DNA from: Glycocaulis sp.
GTDB taxonomy: Bacteria; Pseudomonadota; Alphaproteobacteria; Caulobacterales; Maricaulaceae
DNA: 64,000 nucleotides
NCBI GenBank assembly: GCA_022565665.1
Contig: JAIUMI010000001.1
Span: forward strand, 248,001-312,000
Reading direction: 5' to 3'
The notes below the pieces were generated by a model. The model was not told where the DNA came from, ran no database searches, and saw nothing but the letters and a program-made list of their open reading frames with translations. Positions 18,167 to 27,147 of this stretch are shown piece by piece (positions within the stretch are counted from its first letter, which is position 1; the number at the start of each line of letters is the position of its first letter). Both the position numbers and the translations under genes were made by a program.

Positions 18167-19726
18167 CTAGCTGCGGAACTGGCCCGGACCGTCATTCCAG
18201 ACAATGCGGTAGAGATCAAAGCGCCGGTCGCGCAAGTTCCGTACCGTGCCGGAGCGCCGGCTCTCGGTCAGATCATCGAGGCGCAGATCAGCGACCGCGA
18301 TTGTCTCCACATTTTCAGAGGTTTCCGCCGCAATGCCGTCACGCGCGAAGGGAAAATCGCACGGCGTCAGGATGGCGCTCTGGGCGTAGTTGACGTCCAT
18401 ATTCTCGACATCGGGCAGATTGCCGACATTGCCCGCCGTCACGACATAGAACTGGTTCTCGATGGCACGGGCATGGGCGCAATAGCGCACGCGCAGATGG
18501 CCCGGCCGGTCATCGGTGGCATAGGGCACGAAGAGGATCTTCGCCCCTTCATCCGCCAGCCGCCGGGCGAGCTCCGGAAATTCGCTGTCATAACAGATGA
18601 GTACGCCAATCGGCCCGCAATCGGTGGGGATGGCGTGGACGAAATCCCCGCCCTTGATATTCCACCAGAACCGCTCATTGGGCGTGGGGTGTATCTTCTC
18701 CTGGGCATGCACCGAGCCGTCGCGCAGGAAGACATAGGCGACGTTCTGAATCTCCTCGTCTTCGGTTTCGGTCGGGTGCGATCCGCCCACGATATTGATG
18801 TTGTAGCGCACGGCCAGCTGGCTCATGAACTCCAGGAACCGGGGCGTGTGGCGCGACAGGGCCGCGATGGATTCAGAAGGCGAAAGCCGTTTCTTTTCAA
18901 GCTGAAGCAGGGCAACCGTGAACATTTCGGGGAAGACGCAGAAATCGGCCCGGTAGTCCGAACACACATTCACGAAATACTCTACGTTCCGCTCGAACTC
19001 CTTCACGCTTTCCACCGCGCGCGCCATGAACTGGATGGCGGCGACCCGCACGGTCTGCTGGTCGGGCCTGCGCCCGGCAGAGGGCATCTCCACATATTTG
19101 GGATTGCGCCAGACCATCAGCGCGGCATGACCAGCTGAGTCCGTGTCGTCGGGATAATAGTTGCGCAGCACGCCAGCGGGTTCGAACCCCATGCGCATCT
19201 GGAAGTTGGAAACCGCGTCCTTGATCTCGCGCGCCTCGATGGCGGCGAGATATTCTTCCGGCGTCGGGTATTGCTTGCGGCGGCGCTTGTAGCCGGGCAG
19301 GCGTCCGCCAAACACGACGCCCTTCAGCCCCCATGCCTGGCAGAGCTGCTTTCTGGCATTGTAGAGCCGCTGACCAATGCGCAAACGCCGGCGCGTCGGA
19401 TCAACCGCCACCTCCATACCATAGAGCCAGTCGCCCTCCTCGTCATGACGCGCGGCATAGCCATTGCCGGTGATTTCCGCCCAGCTGTGCGGGCGCATGG
19501 CCAGCTCTTCAGTGGTGATGAAGGTCGCGCACCAGCCGACCACATCACCTTCATATTCAACGAGAAACTGGCCTTCCGGGAAGGCTTGGATCTGACCGCG
19601 TATCATGCCGGGAAGATCAGGCGGCAGCGCCGGATAGGCCCTGTCCTGCAAGGCCAGAATGGCCGGCACGTCCTCTACCGTGGCGTTGCGGACATTCAGC
19701 GTGGCACTGCGGCGGTGTTCGGTCAT
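18167..19726 (-). CDS. Bifunctional GNAT acetyltransferase / carbon-nitrogen hydrolase
   Basis: The 519-residue protein joins a GNAT domain (about residues 10-190, acetyl-CoA segment VAVDPTRRRLRIGQRLYNA) to a nitrilase-superfamily hydrolase (about 225-505). The hydrolase keeps the Glu-Lys-Cys triad in FCVFPEMFT, QEKIHPTPNE and IGVLICYDSEFPE. This fusion is known as a conserved bacterial protein, but its substrates are not established. Its start overlaps the stop of aguB by four bases (ATGA), so the two are co-translated; this suggests a role in polyamine or N-carbamoyl/acyl-amine metabolism. Confidence 0.93.
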   Translation of the reverse strand: MTEHRRSATLNVRNATVEDVPAILALQDRAYPALPPDLPGMIRGQIQAFPEGQFLVEYEGDVVGWCATFITTEELAMRPHSWAEITGNGYAARHDEEGDWLYGMEVAVDPTRRRLRIGQRLYNARKQLCQAWGLKGVVFGGRLPGYKRRRKQYPTPEEYLAAIEAREIKDAVSNFQMRMGFEPAGVLRNYYPDDTDSAGHAALMVWRNPKYVEMPSAGRRPDQQTVRVAAIQFMARAVESVKEFERNVEYFVNVCSDYRADFCVFPEMFTVALLQLEKKRLSPSESIAALSRHTPRFLEFMSQLAVRYNINIVGGSHPTETEDEEIQNVAYVFLRDGSVHAQEKIHPTPNERFWWNIKGGDFVHAIPTDCGPIGVLICYDSEFPELARRLADEGAKILFVPYATDDRPGHLRVRYCAHARAIENQFYVVTAGNVGNLPDVENMDVNYAQSAILTPCDFPFARDGIAAETSENVETIAVADLRLDDLTESRRSGTVRNLRDRRFDLYRIVWNDGPGQFRS

Positions 19727-20568
19727 GAAAAATGCGGTCCGTATAGATCTGTGCGGCGGTCCCGGAAGAAGCCCCAGGCGGCGCGGTGACGGTCAAGGAA
19801 TGAACGGTCAAAACGCGAAACCGCCACGCCATGTTCCGTCCGGTCGAGCTCTGACACCACTTCGCCGGTATGGTCGCAGATGAAGCTGGTGCCGTAGAAG
19901 ACCTGCCCGTTTTCATTGCCCACGCGGTTGGATGCACCGATCGGCATCACGTTGGAAACGGCATGGCCCTGCATGGCCCGGCGCCAGCGCACCTCCGTAT
20001 CAAGGCTGTCATCATGGGGTTCAGAGCCAATGGCCGTCGGGTAGAGCAGGACTTCAGCGCCCATAAGCGCCATCGCGCGCGCGGTCTCCGGGAACCACTG
20101 GTCCCAGCAAATGCCGACGCCCACCCGCCCATGCTTCGTGTTCCACACCTTGAAGCCGGTATCACCGGGACGGAAGTAATACTTCTCCTGATAGCCCGGC
20201 CCGTCAGGGATATGGCTCTTGCGGTAGAGACCCAGCACCTTCCCGTCTGCATCCAGCATCACCAGCGAGTTGTAATAGCGCGGGCCCTCACGCTCGAAGA
20301 TGGAGACGGGGATCGCCACGCCCAGCTCTGCGGCCAGCGGCTGCAGCGCCGTCACACACGGATGCTCCATCGCCGGATAGGCGGTGGCAAACCAGTGCTC
20401 TTCCTGGCTGGTGCAGAAATACGGACCCTGGAACAGTTCCGGCGGCAGGATCACTTGCGCGCCCTTGGCCGCAGCCTCGCGTACCAGTTCCTTAACCGTG
20501 TTGATATTCGCGGTCATGTCTTCGCCAAACGCGCCTTGCAGCACGCCCAGCGTGATCGTCCCTTGCAT
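19723..20568 (-). CDS. aguB: N-carbamoylputrescine amidase
   Basis: The 281-residue nitrilase-family enzyme hydrolyses N-carbamoylputrescine to putrescine, CO2 and ammonia. The catalytic Glu is in PPELFQGPYF, Lys in YRKSHIPDGPGYQEKYYF, and Cys in VGICWDQWFPE; the GPGYQEKYYFRPGD segment is diagnostic for AguB. The ATG at 20568 begins MQGTITLGVLQ, the family start. It works after agmatine deiminase (aguA), encoded at 22276-23277 on the same strand, with a serine hydrolase gene between them. It overlaps the downstream GNAT-nitrilase gene by ATGA. Confidence 0.95.
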   Translation of the reverse strand: MQGTITLGVLQGAFGEDMTANINTVKELVREAAAKGAQVILPPELFQGPYFCTSQEEHWFATAYPAMEHPCVTALQPLAAELGVAIPVSIFEREGPRYYNSLVMLDADGKVLGLYRKSHIPDGPGYQEKYYFRPGDTGFKVWNTKHGRVGVGICWDQWFPETARAMALMGAEVLLYPTAIGSEPHDDSLDTEVRWRRAMQGHAVSNVMPIGASNRVGNENGQVFYGTSFICDHTGEVVSELDRTEHGVAVSRFDRSFLDRHRAAWGFFRDRRTDLYGPHFS

Positions 20569-20573
20569 GGGGC

Positions 20574-22271
20574 CTAATCCTCGTTGAGCTCGTCCAGCCA
20601 GTCGCCTGGCCCGTCTCCGGTGCGAAGATCCATGACCGTTGGCCATAGCCGCCATGGAGCGCTCGCATCGGCATTCCACAGGGCTATGTAGGCAAAACCG
20701 GTGGCCGGTTCCATCACGATCTGCGCCCCGTAACCCGACAGATAGCCCGAATGCGCGATAAGTGTACGCTCGCCCCAGCGATAAATGCGCCAGCCAAGCC
20801 CGTAATGGGTTTCCTGCACGCGGCCGGGGAAGCGGCGGTTCAGCGAGTTCGTTTCGCGCGGGGTCGCTACATAGGGTGTGAAGATGCGTTCGCGGATTTC
20901 CTGTGGGATGCCGCCGGTTTCCGAGATATGCGCCTGCACCCAGGCAATCAGGTCTTCCAGCGAGACCACGGCTGCCGCTGCCGGGGCGACCGCATCGTAA
21001 TTGCTCGCCGGACTGCCGGGCGTGCTGACGGTGCGTTGCCAGCCGCGGTGCGGGCGCGCCCAGCTGGCTGCGCTGGTCAGGTCGCGCTCGCCAAACCCGG
21101 CCAGATTCATGCCATAGCGCTGATACAGGCGCCGGCGCACATTGCGCTCATAGCCTGTTCCGGTGGACCGGCGCACCACCTCGGCAGCGCCGGAGAAAAC
21201 GATGTTCTGATAGGTGTAGCATTCACCCACCGCGCAAACCGGGTTCAGTTCGGCAGTATCGTTGAGAATGAGGTCGATCGCGCGGCCCTCTTCCAGCCGG
21301 TTGTCATAGGCATTGCGCGGCAGGCCGGTGCGGTGGGCCACCAGGTCCAGCACGGTGGGCTGGCGGGGACTGCGCACCCTTATGGTCTCAGGCGCCGGAT
21401 CATCCAGCCGGATGCGCCCCTCATGCTCGAGATGGGCCAGAAGAACCCCGGTAATGCTCTTGGTCAGCGAAGCCGCGCGGAACACGGTGCGCGGCGTGAT
21501 GGGATCGCCGGAGCCAGCCGCTGTCTCTCCGGACGTGTAGATCAGAGCCGGCTGGCCGGCCTCCAGAATGGCTACCGCCAGCCCGACCGTACGGCGCATT
21601 CCAGCTGCCTGATTGAGCCGCTCGATCACAGGATCGAGATAGGGCAGATCGGAAAACCGCGATATGCGTGGCTGGCGGGCATCACCCAGCTGGGCCAGCG
21701 TTTCCGCTTCATCGATCAGGCCGGGCAGGAAACGCTCCGGCGCAATACGCCAGACGAAATCATCACTGTCCCCGCTCACCGGTTCCGGTGCGATGACCCC
21801 TTCCGCGACATAGGCCACATCGAGGAACTCAGCGATGGCGGCGGCCTCGGCCAGCTGGATTTCAGGATCGGTCTCAGGCGCATCGGCGAACATGTCAGCC
21901 GTTTCATCGCCGGCCGGCGGGCCGATCACATAGACCGGTTCGCCGTCATCGTCTGAAACGGCCTCATCCTCGTCGGTCCGCCTGTAGGGCTGGCCGGGCA
22001 GGACGCTTTCAGGACGCACGGGCGCGGCTTCCGCTTCCAGGGCCATTTCGGCCCCGGCATCGGCAGACGCGTCGCTATCGGCTTCCCAGCCGGCATCAAG
22101 GCTCGCCAGCAGGGCATCGGCCTCGGCCATGGACAGTGTGGTCGTGACGTTGGGGTCGTCATAGGCCGCAGCCGCACTCGCGGTCAGTGCGCGCAGGTGC
22201 GGATTTGGCGGCACGGCGCTGGACGCCGCAGCCAGTGTCAACGCTGCACAGGCAAAAACCGTATGTCGCAT
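20574..22271 (-). CDS. Exported serine hydrolase (beta-lactamase/class C family)
   Basis: The 565-residue protein has a signal peptide (MRHTVFACAALTLAAASSAV), then an unusually long acidic region of about 160 residues rich in Asp, Glu and Ala. The serine beta-lactamase fold follows, with the SxxK motif in RAASLTKSITGVLL, the YxN motif in CYTYQNIVFSG, and HSGYLSGYG as the third motif. Such proteins are periplasmic peptidases, esterases or D-Ala-peptidases; true beta-lactamase activity is not implied. It lies between aguA and aguB with only a few bases on each side, so it is probably co-transcribed with the putrescine genes. Confidence 0.87.
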   Translation of the reverse strand: MRHTVFACAALTLAAASSAVPPNPHLRALTASAAAAYDDPNVTTTLSMAEADALLASLDAGWEADSDASADAGAEMALEAEAAPVRPESVLPGQPYRRTDEDEAVSDDDGEPVYVIGPPAGDETADMFADAPETDPEIQLAEAAAIAEFLDVAYVAEGVIAPEPVSGDSDDFVWRIAPERFLPGLIDEAETLAQLGDARQPRISRFSDLPYLDPVIERLNQAAGMRRTVGLAVAILEAGQPALIYTSGETAAGSGDPITPRTVFRAASLTKSITGVLLAHLEHEGRIRLDDPAPETIRVRSPRQPTVLDLVAHRTGLPRNAYDNRLEEGRAIDLILNDTAELNPVCAVGECYTYQNIVFSGAAEVVRRSTGTGYERNVRRRLYQRYGMNLAGFGERDLTSAASWARPHRGWQRTVSTPGSPASNYDAVAPAAAAVVSLEDLIAWVQAHISETGGIPQEIRERIFTPYVATPRETNSLNRRFPGRVQETHYGLGWRIYRWGERTLIAHSGYLSGYGAQIVMEPATGFAYIALWNADASAPWRLWPTVMDLRTGDGPGDWLDELNED

Positions 22272-22275
22272 GGCC

Positions 22276-23277
22276 TCACACCAGCGGCTGATTACAGGTC
22301 ACACAATGAAATGCGCCCCCGCCTGACAGGATATGCGAAGCGGGGCTGGCTGCAAGAGCCCTTCCTTCGAAGTAAGGTTTCAGGGCGGTTAAAACGCCGT
22401 CAACGCGCCCATTATAGGCCGGTACGACAACGTTCCTTGGGCCGATGACCCAGTTCATGTGGGAGGCGGCCTGCGGCTCGCCCTCCTCGTCTGCCACAAG
22501 GCCGGGCGAGGGAATGCGCACGAGCTTCAGGCTGCGTCCCTTCGCATCGCGCGCGCTTTCCAGCTGGCGGGCAATGGCCTCATAGATCGCGGCATTGGGA
22601 TCGTCGCTACCGCTCGCCACCTGACAGGCCACGATGCCCGGCGCGATGAAGCGGGCGATATTGTCCACATGGCCGTCGGTGTGATCACCGATCAGGCCTT
22701 CATCCAGCCAGATGACCTTCTCCAGCCCCAACGCCTCTTCCAGCCGGTCCTCCACCCGGCTTTCCGAAAGACCCGGATTGCGGTTGGCATTGAGCAGGCA
22801 CTGGCGCGTGGTGATGACCGTGCCCTCGCCATCAAACTCCAGCGCCCCGCCCTCGCAGACCAGATCAATCTCGCGCAGCTGCGCGCCGGCCTTCGCCGCG
22901 ATGGCAAGGCCGATCTGCTGGTCACCATCCAGCGCATATTTGCCGCCCCAGCCGTTGAAACGGAAGCGCACGGCGATGAGCTGGGCCTTTTCAAGCGCGA
23001 AGACCGGCCCGGTATCGCGCGCCCAGACATCGCCATAAGGATTGCGCAGCACGGTGACGCCCGCGCCCATCGCGGCCTTTGCGCTCGCCTCTGCCTCGGC
23101 GCTGGCGGCATGAATGACAAGCTTTTGCCCGCCCTCGCCCAGCAGTTTCAGGAAGGCGGCAAACTCGGCGCGCGCCGGGTCGAGATTTTCTTCCCAAAGA
23201 TCAGCCGCTGCCGGCCAGCAGGTATGGATGGCGGCCTGTGCAGCGGTTTCATGGGGGACAAGACGGGTATCGGACAT
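22276..23277 (-). CDS. aguA: Agmatine deiminase
   Basis: The 333-residue enzyme of the guanidino-modifying family converts agmatine to N-carbamoylputrescine and ammonia. The C-terminal GGGAFHCVTCNQP holds the catalytic Cys; GDVWARDTGPVFAL and DEGLIGDHTDGHVDNIARF carry the Asp and His residues of the active site. The ATG at 23277 (MSDTRLVPHE) fits the family start; an ATG at 23328 would add 17 residues and has a purine-rich run very close to it. With aguB it forms the agmatine-to-putrescine route. Confidence 0.93.
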   Translation of the reverse strand: MSDTRLVPHETAAQAAIHTCWPAAADLWEENLDPARAEFAAFLKLLGEGGQKLVIHAASAEAEASAKAAMGAGVTVLRNPYGDVWARDTGPVFALEKAQLIAVRFRFNGWGGKYALDGDQQIGLAIAAKAGAQLREIDLVCEGGALEFDGEGTVITTRQCLLNANRNPGLSESRVEDRLEEALGLEKVIWLDEGLIGDHTDGHVDNIARFIAPGIVACQVASGSDDPNAAIYEAIARQLESARDAKGRSLKLVRIPSPGLVADEEGEPQAASHMNWVIGPRNVVVPAYNGRVDGVLTALKPYFEGRALAASPASHILSGGGAFHCVTCNQPLV

Positions 23278-23371
23278 GGGGCTGACGACCTGCGCAAGGG
23301 CTGGAGCAAGAGGGCTGGTCTTTACCATGCCCCTTTAACCGTAGCGACGGCGTTAAGCGCCTGCCGTAGGC

Positions 23372-23409
23372 AAAAAAGGAAGGGGCGGCCCTCTCGCAAG
23401 GACCGCCCC
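23372..23409 (-). terminator. Intrinsic terminator of the Oar-like receptor gene
   Basis: On the minus strand GGGGCGG and CCGCCCC form a GC-rich stem and are followed by TTCC and a run of six T. It lies about 35 bases past the receptor stop at 23442. Confidence 0.8.
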
Positions 23410-23441
23410 CTCTTGGTCACTAAGCCGTAAAGGCGTGGCTA

Positions 23442-26400
23442 CTAGAACTCGTAGCGCAGGCCGATGCGGGCATACCAGACCGAGCCCGGGTTGGACCGGA
23501 AGCCGGTGACCGCAGCGTTCTCGATGAACGTGTTGTAGCGGTACACACAGTCCGAAGCCGCCAGACAGGTGGTGCGCGGCGCATCACCGGTCAGGGCCGT
23601 AGCGCCATCAATGCCATTGGCTGCGACGTCAGCAGCGCTGACGAGGTCAGCCGCTACGATCGGGCGCTGCCCGTTGCGCGGCGCATTCACGCGGGTGCCC
23701 CAGCTACTGTTGAGCATGTTCAGGACGTTCTCGATGTCCAGAACGAGCTTGAAGCGGTTATCACCCACAAGACGGTCCATGCCCGGAATGCCCGGCAGGT
23801 CCTGCTGGACCCGGAGGTCCCAGCGCTGCTGCCACGGAGCAGTCGCCGAGTTCACTTCATGGATGGCCCCGCGGGTGATGCCCTGGGAGTCGACGAAGTT
23901 GTTGAACCCGGTCAGGTTGAACCCGGACGCGTACACCACGGCGCTGTCAGTTTGCGACGGGATGTAGAGCGGGCGGTTGGGGAACGGATTTTCACCGCCG
24001 CCGGGACGGCCGAACAGCGCATTCGTGTTGGACGTGCTGAAGGTGTAGGTGAAGGGCGAACCGGAGTTGATCTGACCGAACAGATCGAACCGGGTTGCCA
24101 GATCACCAATGAAGTCCCGCTCATAGGACAGGCCGAGCTTGAACGCGTGCTCGACCTGATAGATCGAGGTGCGCGGATCGGGGAAGTTGATGTCCGAGGC
24201 AACCTGGCCACGCAGAGACGAGATACCGCGCGAGGACGAACCCTCGGTGATCATCTGGACGTCCTGGTTGGCGTAGGCGGCAAAGAAGCCGAAACCGTTT
24301 TCGAATTCGTTGGCCAGCGACAGGGTAAAGGTGGTGCTTTCATCGCCCGAATCGTTGGTGAGGATCGTGCGGTTGGACACACCGAGAGCCTGCAGGTCGG
24401 CATAGATCGGACGGCCATCCGGCGCTACGCCAGTCTGCGCGAAGGGCTGCTGGTTGGTCTGGGCCGCCTCACGCCACAGGAAGCTGTCACGGCTGCGCGA
24501 ATGAATGACTTGCGCGGTCGCAACATAATTGCGGCCGAGATCCAGCCCGCCAAACACCATGTCGAACTCCTGCTCGACACGCACCGAAGCTTTCCAGTCC
24601 GACGGAATGCGGAAGCTCGGATCGATAGCGTCGATGGCCAGCGGCGTGCCGCCAGCAACTGCGGCCAGCAGCGAGGCCGGGATCGAGTTTCCGGTCACGT
24701 CGGCGCCGGTGAAGTTCCCCGAAGCAAACACGGCGGGCACCTGGAAGGCGTTGGAGGTCCACACACCCGGATCACCACCCGCGAACAGGCCGATACCGCC
24801 CGTAACCGTAGTGCGGTCAAGAGCGTCCCAGCGGAAGCTGACGCGCGGCATCCACAGGTCCAGACCATCCGTCGTGGTGGTGTTGTCAAAGCCAACCGCC
24901 GACTCGAAGGTCGGGTCAAAGGTCGGCTGGTCGTCGGTGGAGATACGCTCATAGCGCAGGCCACCAGTCAGCTCCAGCGTGGGCAGGGCCTGCCAGCGCA
25001 CCTGACCGAAACCGACCCAACGCGAATAACCCCACTCCGCTGCACCGTCACGAGCGACGTTCGACGGGACGTTGCGGTACTGGATGTTCGCCACACGATC
25101 GAGAATGTTCTGACCGCCCGTGAAGATGAACGAACCGCTCGAACGCTCGACGAACATGTTGTAGAGGTCGAGGTTCTCGTACTCACCGCCCACCGTGAAG
25201 ATGAAGTCGTTCCACGTGTAGTCGGCGCGGGCGAAAAGCTGCAGGCGCTGGTCTTCATACTCGTTGGCGTGCCGGAAACGGTCACAGCCACCGATGAAGG
25301 TGAGCGGGTTGCCCGTGTGGCTGATCAGGCCTTCGAGAGGCGTTCCGACGACGTTGGCCGCATTGAGGCGGAACTCAAGCTGACCGATATCGGTGCCCGC
25401 GCGGCAGTTCTGGCCACGGACAAAGTCGATATAGCTGGCGCGCAGCTCGGTGGAGAGCTCCGGGGTCCAGTCCGAGAAAAGCTGGACGGTGTAGTTTTCC
25501 AGCGTTGTGGGCGTGTCGTACCAGGCCGACTGGAAGTTGCCGGAACGCACATTGGAAACGCCGCTGTCTTCGGTCTTCTGGTAGTTCACCTGGAGACGGT
25601 GATTATCGTTGATGTTCCAGTCCAGACGCAGGAACCAGCGCTCGGTCTCTTCCGGATTGGCACCCTGCTGCGGACGTCCCTGCATGTCGATGCCGTAGGT
25701 GTCCTGCACCATCTGGTTCAGCGTGGAGAAGAAGTTCGGCGAGAGGCTGTTGGAAGCGTCAGACGCGGTGAAGTCGACCTGTCTGGCCGTTTCAAACCGG
25801 TCATAGGAGAAGGAGAAGAACAGGCGGTCGCGGATGATCGGACCGCGGATCGAGATACCGTATTCTTTCTCCTCGAACTCACCCGGATTGAAGCTGCCTT
25901 CACCGCCGAAGGTGGAAGAACCAACCCAGTCCTGATCGCGGTAGTAATAGAAGGCCGCACCTTCGATCTCATTGGTACCGCCACGGGTCGTGACGTTCAC
26001 CAGACCGCCGGTGAAGCCCGACGAGGTCACGGAGTAGTCAGATGCCACCAGCGAGACAGACTCGATGATGTCGATATTGATCGGCGAGCGGGCCGTGGCG
26101 AAGGTGTTGGAACCCAGGCCGAAATTGTCCTGCTGGCGGGCGCCGTCAATGGTCACGCCGTTGAAGCGCGGGTTCACACCGGCAACAGACAGGTTGTTCG
26201 GGCCGCCGGAAATGGCCAGCGGATCGCGGTTCAGGGTCGAGATGACATCACGCGAGAGCGAGGGCTGGTTGGCCACGTCGCGCGCGGTGAAGTTCGAGCC
26301 GACACCGGCATTCAGGTCCTGACGGCTGATCGCCTGACCGGTCACGGTGATGACATCGGCAGCGGTCGGAGCCAGCGTGATGCGCAGCGGAGCCTGACCA

Positions 26401-26714
26401 CCGGGAGCCAGCCGCAGGCCGTCCAGCGCTTCACCTTCAAAGCCCGGCGCGCTCACGATGATGGTGTAAGGACCACCAACGCGCAGACCGGTTTGCAGGA
26501 ACGCGCCCGAACCACCGGTCGTGGCGACGTTGGTGGAGCTGGTAGGCACGTGAATGATCGTCACCTGTGCGCCAGCAACCGGCTGACCGTTCACGTCAAC
26601 GACAGAGCCGCGCAGTTCCGACGAGGTCTGCTGGGCGTGTACGGCGGCTACCGGAGCCATCGCGGCGAGCGCGGCTACAGAAGCGCCATAAGCGAGCTTC
26701 TTCACGAATTTCAT
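23442..26714 (-). CDS. Oar-like TonB-dependent outer-membrane receptor
   Basis: The 1,090-residue protein has a signal peptide ending VHAQQ, a carboxypeptidase-regulatory-like beta domain (about residues 30-115), a plug domain starting near ADVITVTGQAISRQDLN, and a long barrel that ends in the outer-membrane signature YARIGLRYEF with terminal Phe. This is the Oar/CarboxypepD_reg class, often used for peptide or polymer uptake or surface roles. The ATG at 26714 gives the signal peptide MKFVKKLAYGASVAALAA; upstream in-frame residues do not. It is monocistronic, with its own terminator. The substrate is unknown. Confidence 0.94.
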   Translation of the reverse strand: MKFVKKLAYGASVAALAAMAPVAAVHAQQTSSELRGSVVDVNGQPVAGAQVTIIHVPTSSTNVATTGGSGAFLQTGLRVGGPYTIIVSAPGFEGEALDGLRLAPGGQAPLRITLAPTAADVITVTGQAISRQDLNAGVGSNFTARDVANQPSLSRDVISTLNRDPLAISGGPNNLSVAGVNPRFNGVTIDGARQQDNFGLGSNTFATARSPINIDIIESVSLVASDYSVTSSGFTGGLVNVTTRGGTNEIEGAAFYYYRDQDWVGSSTFGGEGSFNPGEFEEKEYGISIRGPIIRDRLFFSFSYDRFETARQVDFTASDASNSLSPNFFSTLNQMVQDTYGIDMQGRPQQGANPEETERWFLRLDWNINDNHRLQVNYQKTEDSGVSNVRSGNFQSAWYDTPTTLENYTVQLFSDWTPELSTELRASYIDFVRGQNCRAGTDIGQLEFRLNAANVVGTPLEGLISHTGNPLTFIGGCDRFRHANEYEDQRLQLFARADYTWNDFIFTVGGEYENLDLYNMFVERSSGSFIFTGGQNILDRVANIQYRNVPSNVARDGAAEWGYSRWVGFGQVRWQALPTLELTGGLRYERISTDDQPTFDPTFESAVGFDNTTTTDGLDLWMPRVSFRWDALDRTTVTGGIGLFAGGDPGVWTSNAFQVPAVFASGNFTGADVTGNSIPASLLAAVAGGTPLAIDAIDPSFRIPSDWKASVRVEQEFDMVFGGLDLGRNYVATAQVIHSRSRDSFLWREAAQTNQQPFAQTGVAPDGRPIYADLQALGVSNRTILTNDSGDESTTFTLSLANEFENGFGFFAAYANQDVQMITEGSSSRGISSLRGQVASDINFPDPRTSIYQVEHAFKLGLSYERDFIGDLATRFDLFGQINSGSPFTYTFSTSNTNALFGRPGGGENPFPNRPLYIPSQTDSAVVYASGFNLTGFNNFVDSQGITRGAIHEVNSATAPWQQRWDLRVQQDLPGIPGMDRLVGDNRFKLVLDIENVLNMLNSSWGTRVNAPRNGQRPIVAADLVSAADVAANGIDGATALTGDAPRTTCLAASDCVYRYNTFIENAAVTGFRSNPGSVWYARIGLRYEF

Positions 26715-27147
26715 GGATGAGGTCCCCCTGGATCGACCAAAATGAAACACGAAGCCCGATGGATTTCGGGCGTTCGGGGGATCGATTACGGACGCTGAGA
26801 GTCGGTTCAGTGACACAGGTGTGAAGCTTTTGTTACAAGCCGAGCGACTTGTTAACAGGCGACTATCCGGACACGGTAGAACTGAGGGATCATTTTCCCG
26901 GTATGTCAGGCAGATAGCCCGTTCATGCTTGCAAAAAGCCGTCCCTTCCGGCCCGCCGGGCCAACCGCGGCGATCACGCCCGCGGACGCACGCAGGCGCG
27001 CCGCGTGACTTTCTGGCAACGCATTCTTACGCCGGATCCGGGCCGCCGCCAGCAAGTTACCTACATTCAGCGGATGCATGGCGGGGCGTATCAGATAGAA
27101 TACCTGCTTCAATCCCGGCACCGACCACAGTCCCACGGCCCGACTCA
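26715..27147. other. Gene-free stretch between divergent genes
   Basis: These 433 bases separate the minus-strand receptor start from the glycosyltransferase start. They must carry both promoters. I see no clear -35/-10 pair, operator palindrome or RNA gene. Open frames running through it have no family resemblance and poor start signals. Confidence 0.5.

Noticed and set aside
23859-26720. 953-codon open frame opposite the Oar-like receptor
   Set aside because: Composition is the mirror of the receptor gene, there is no recognisable domain, and the receptor has a signal peptide, plug, barrel and terminator.
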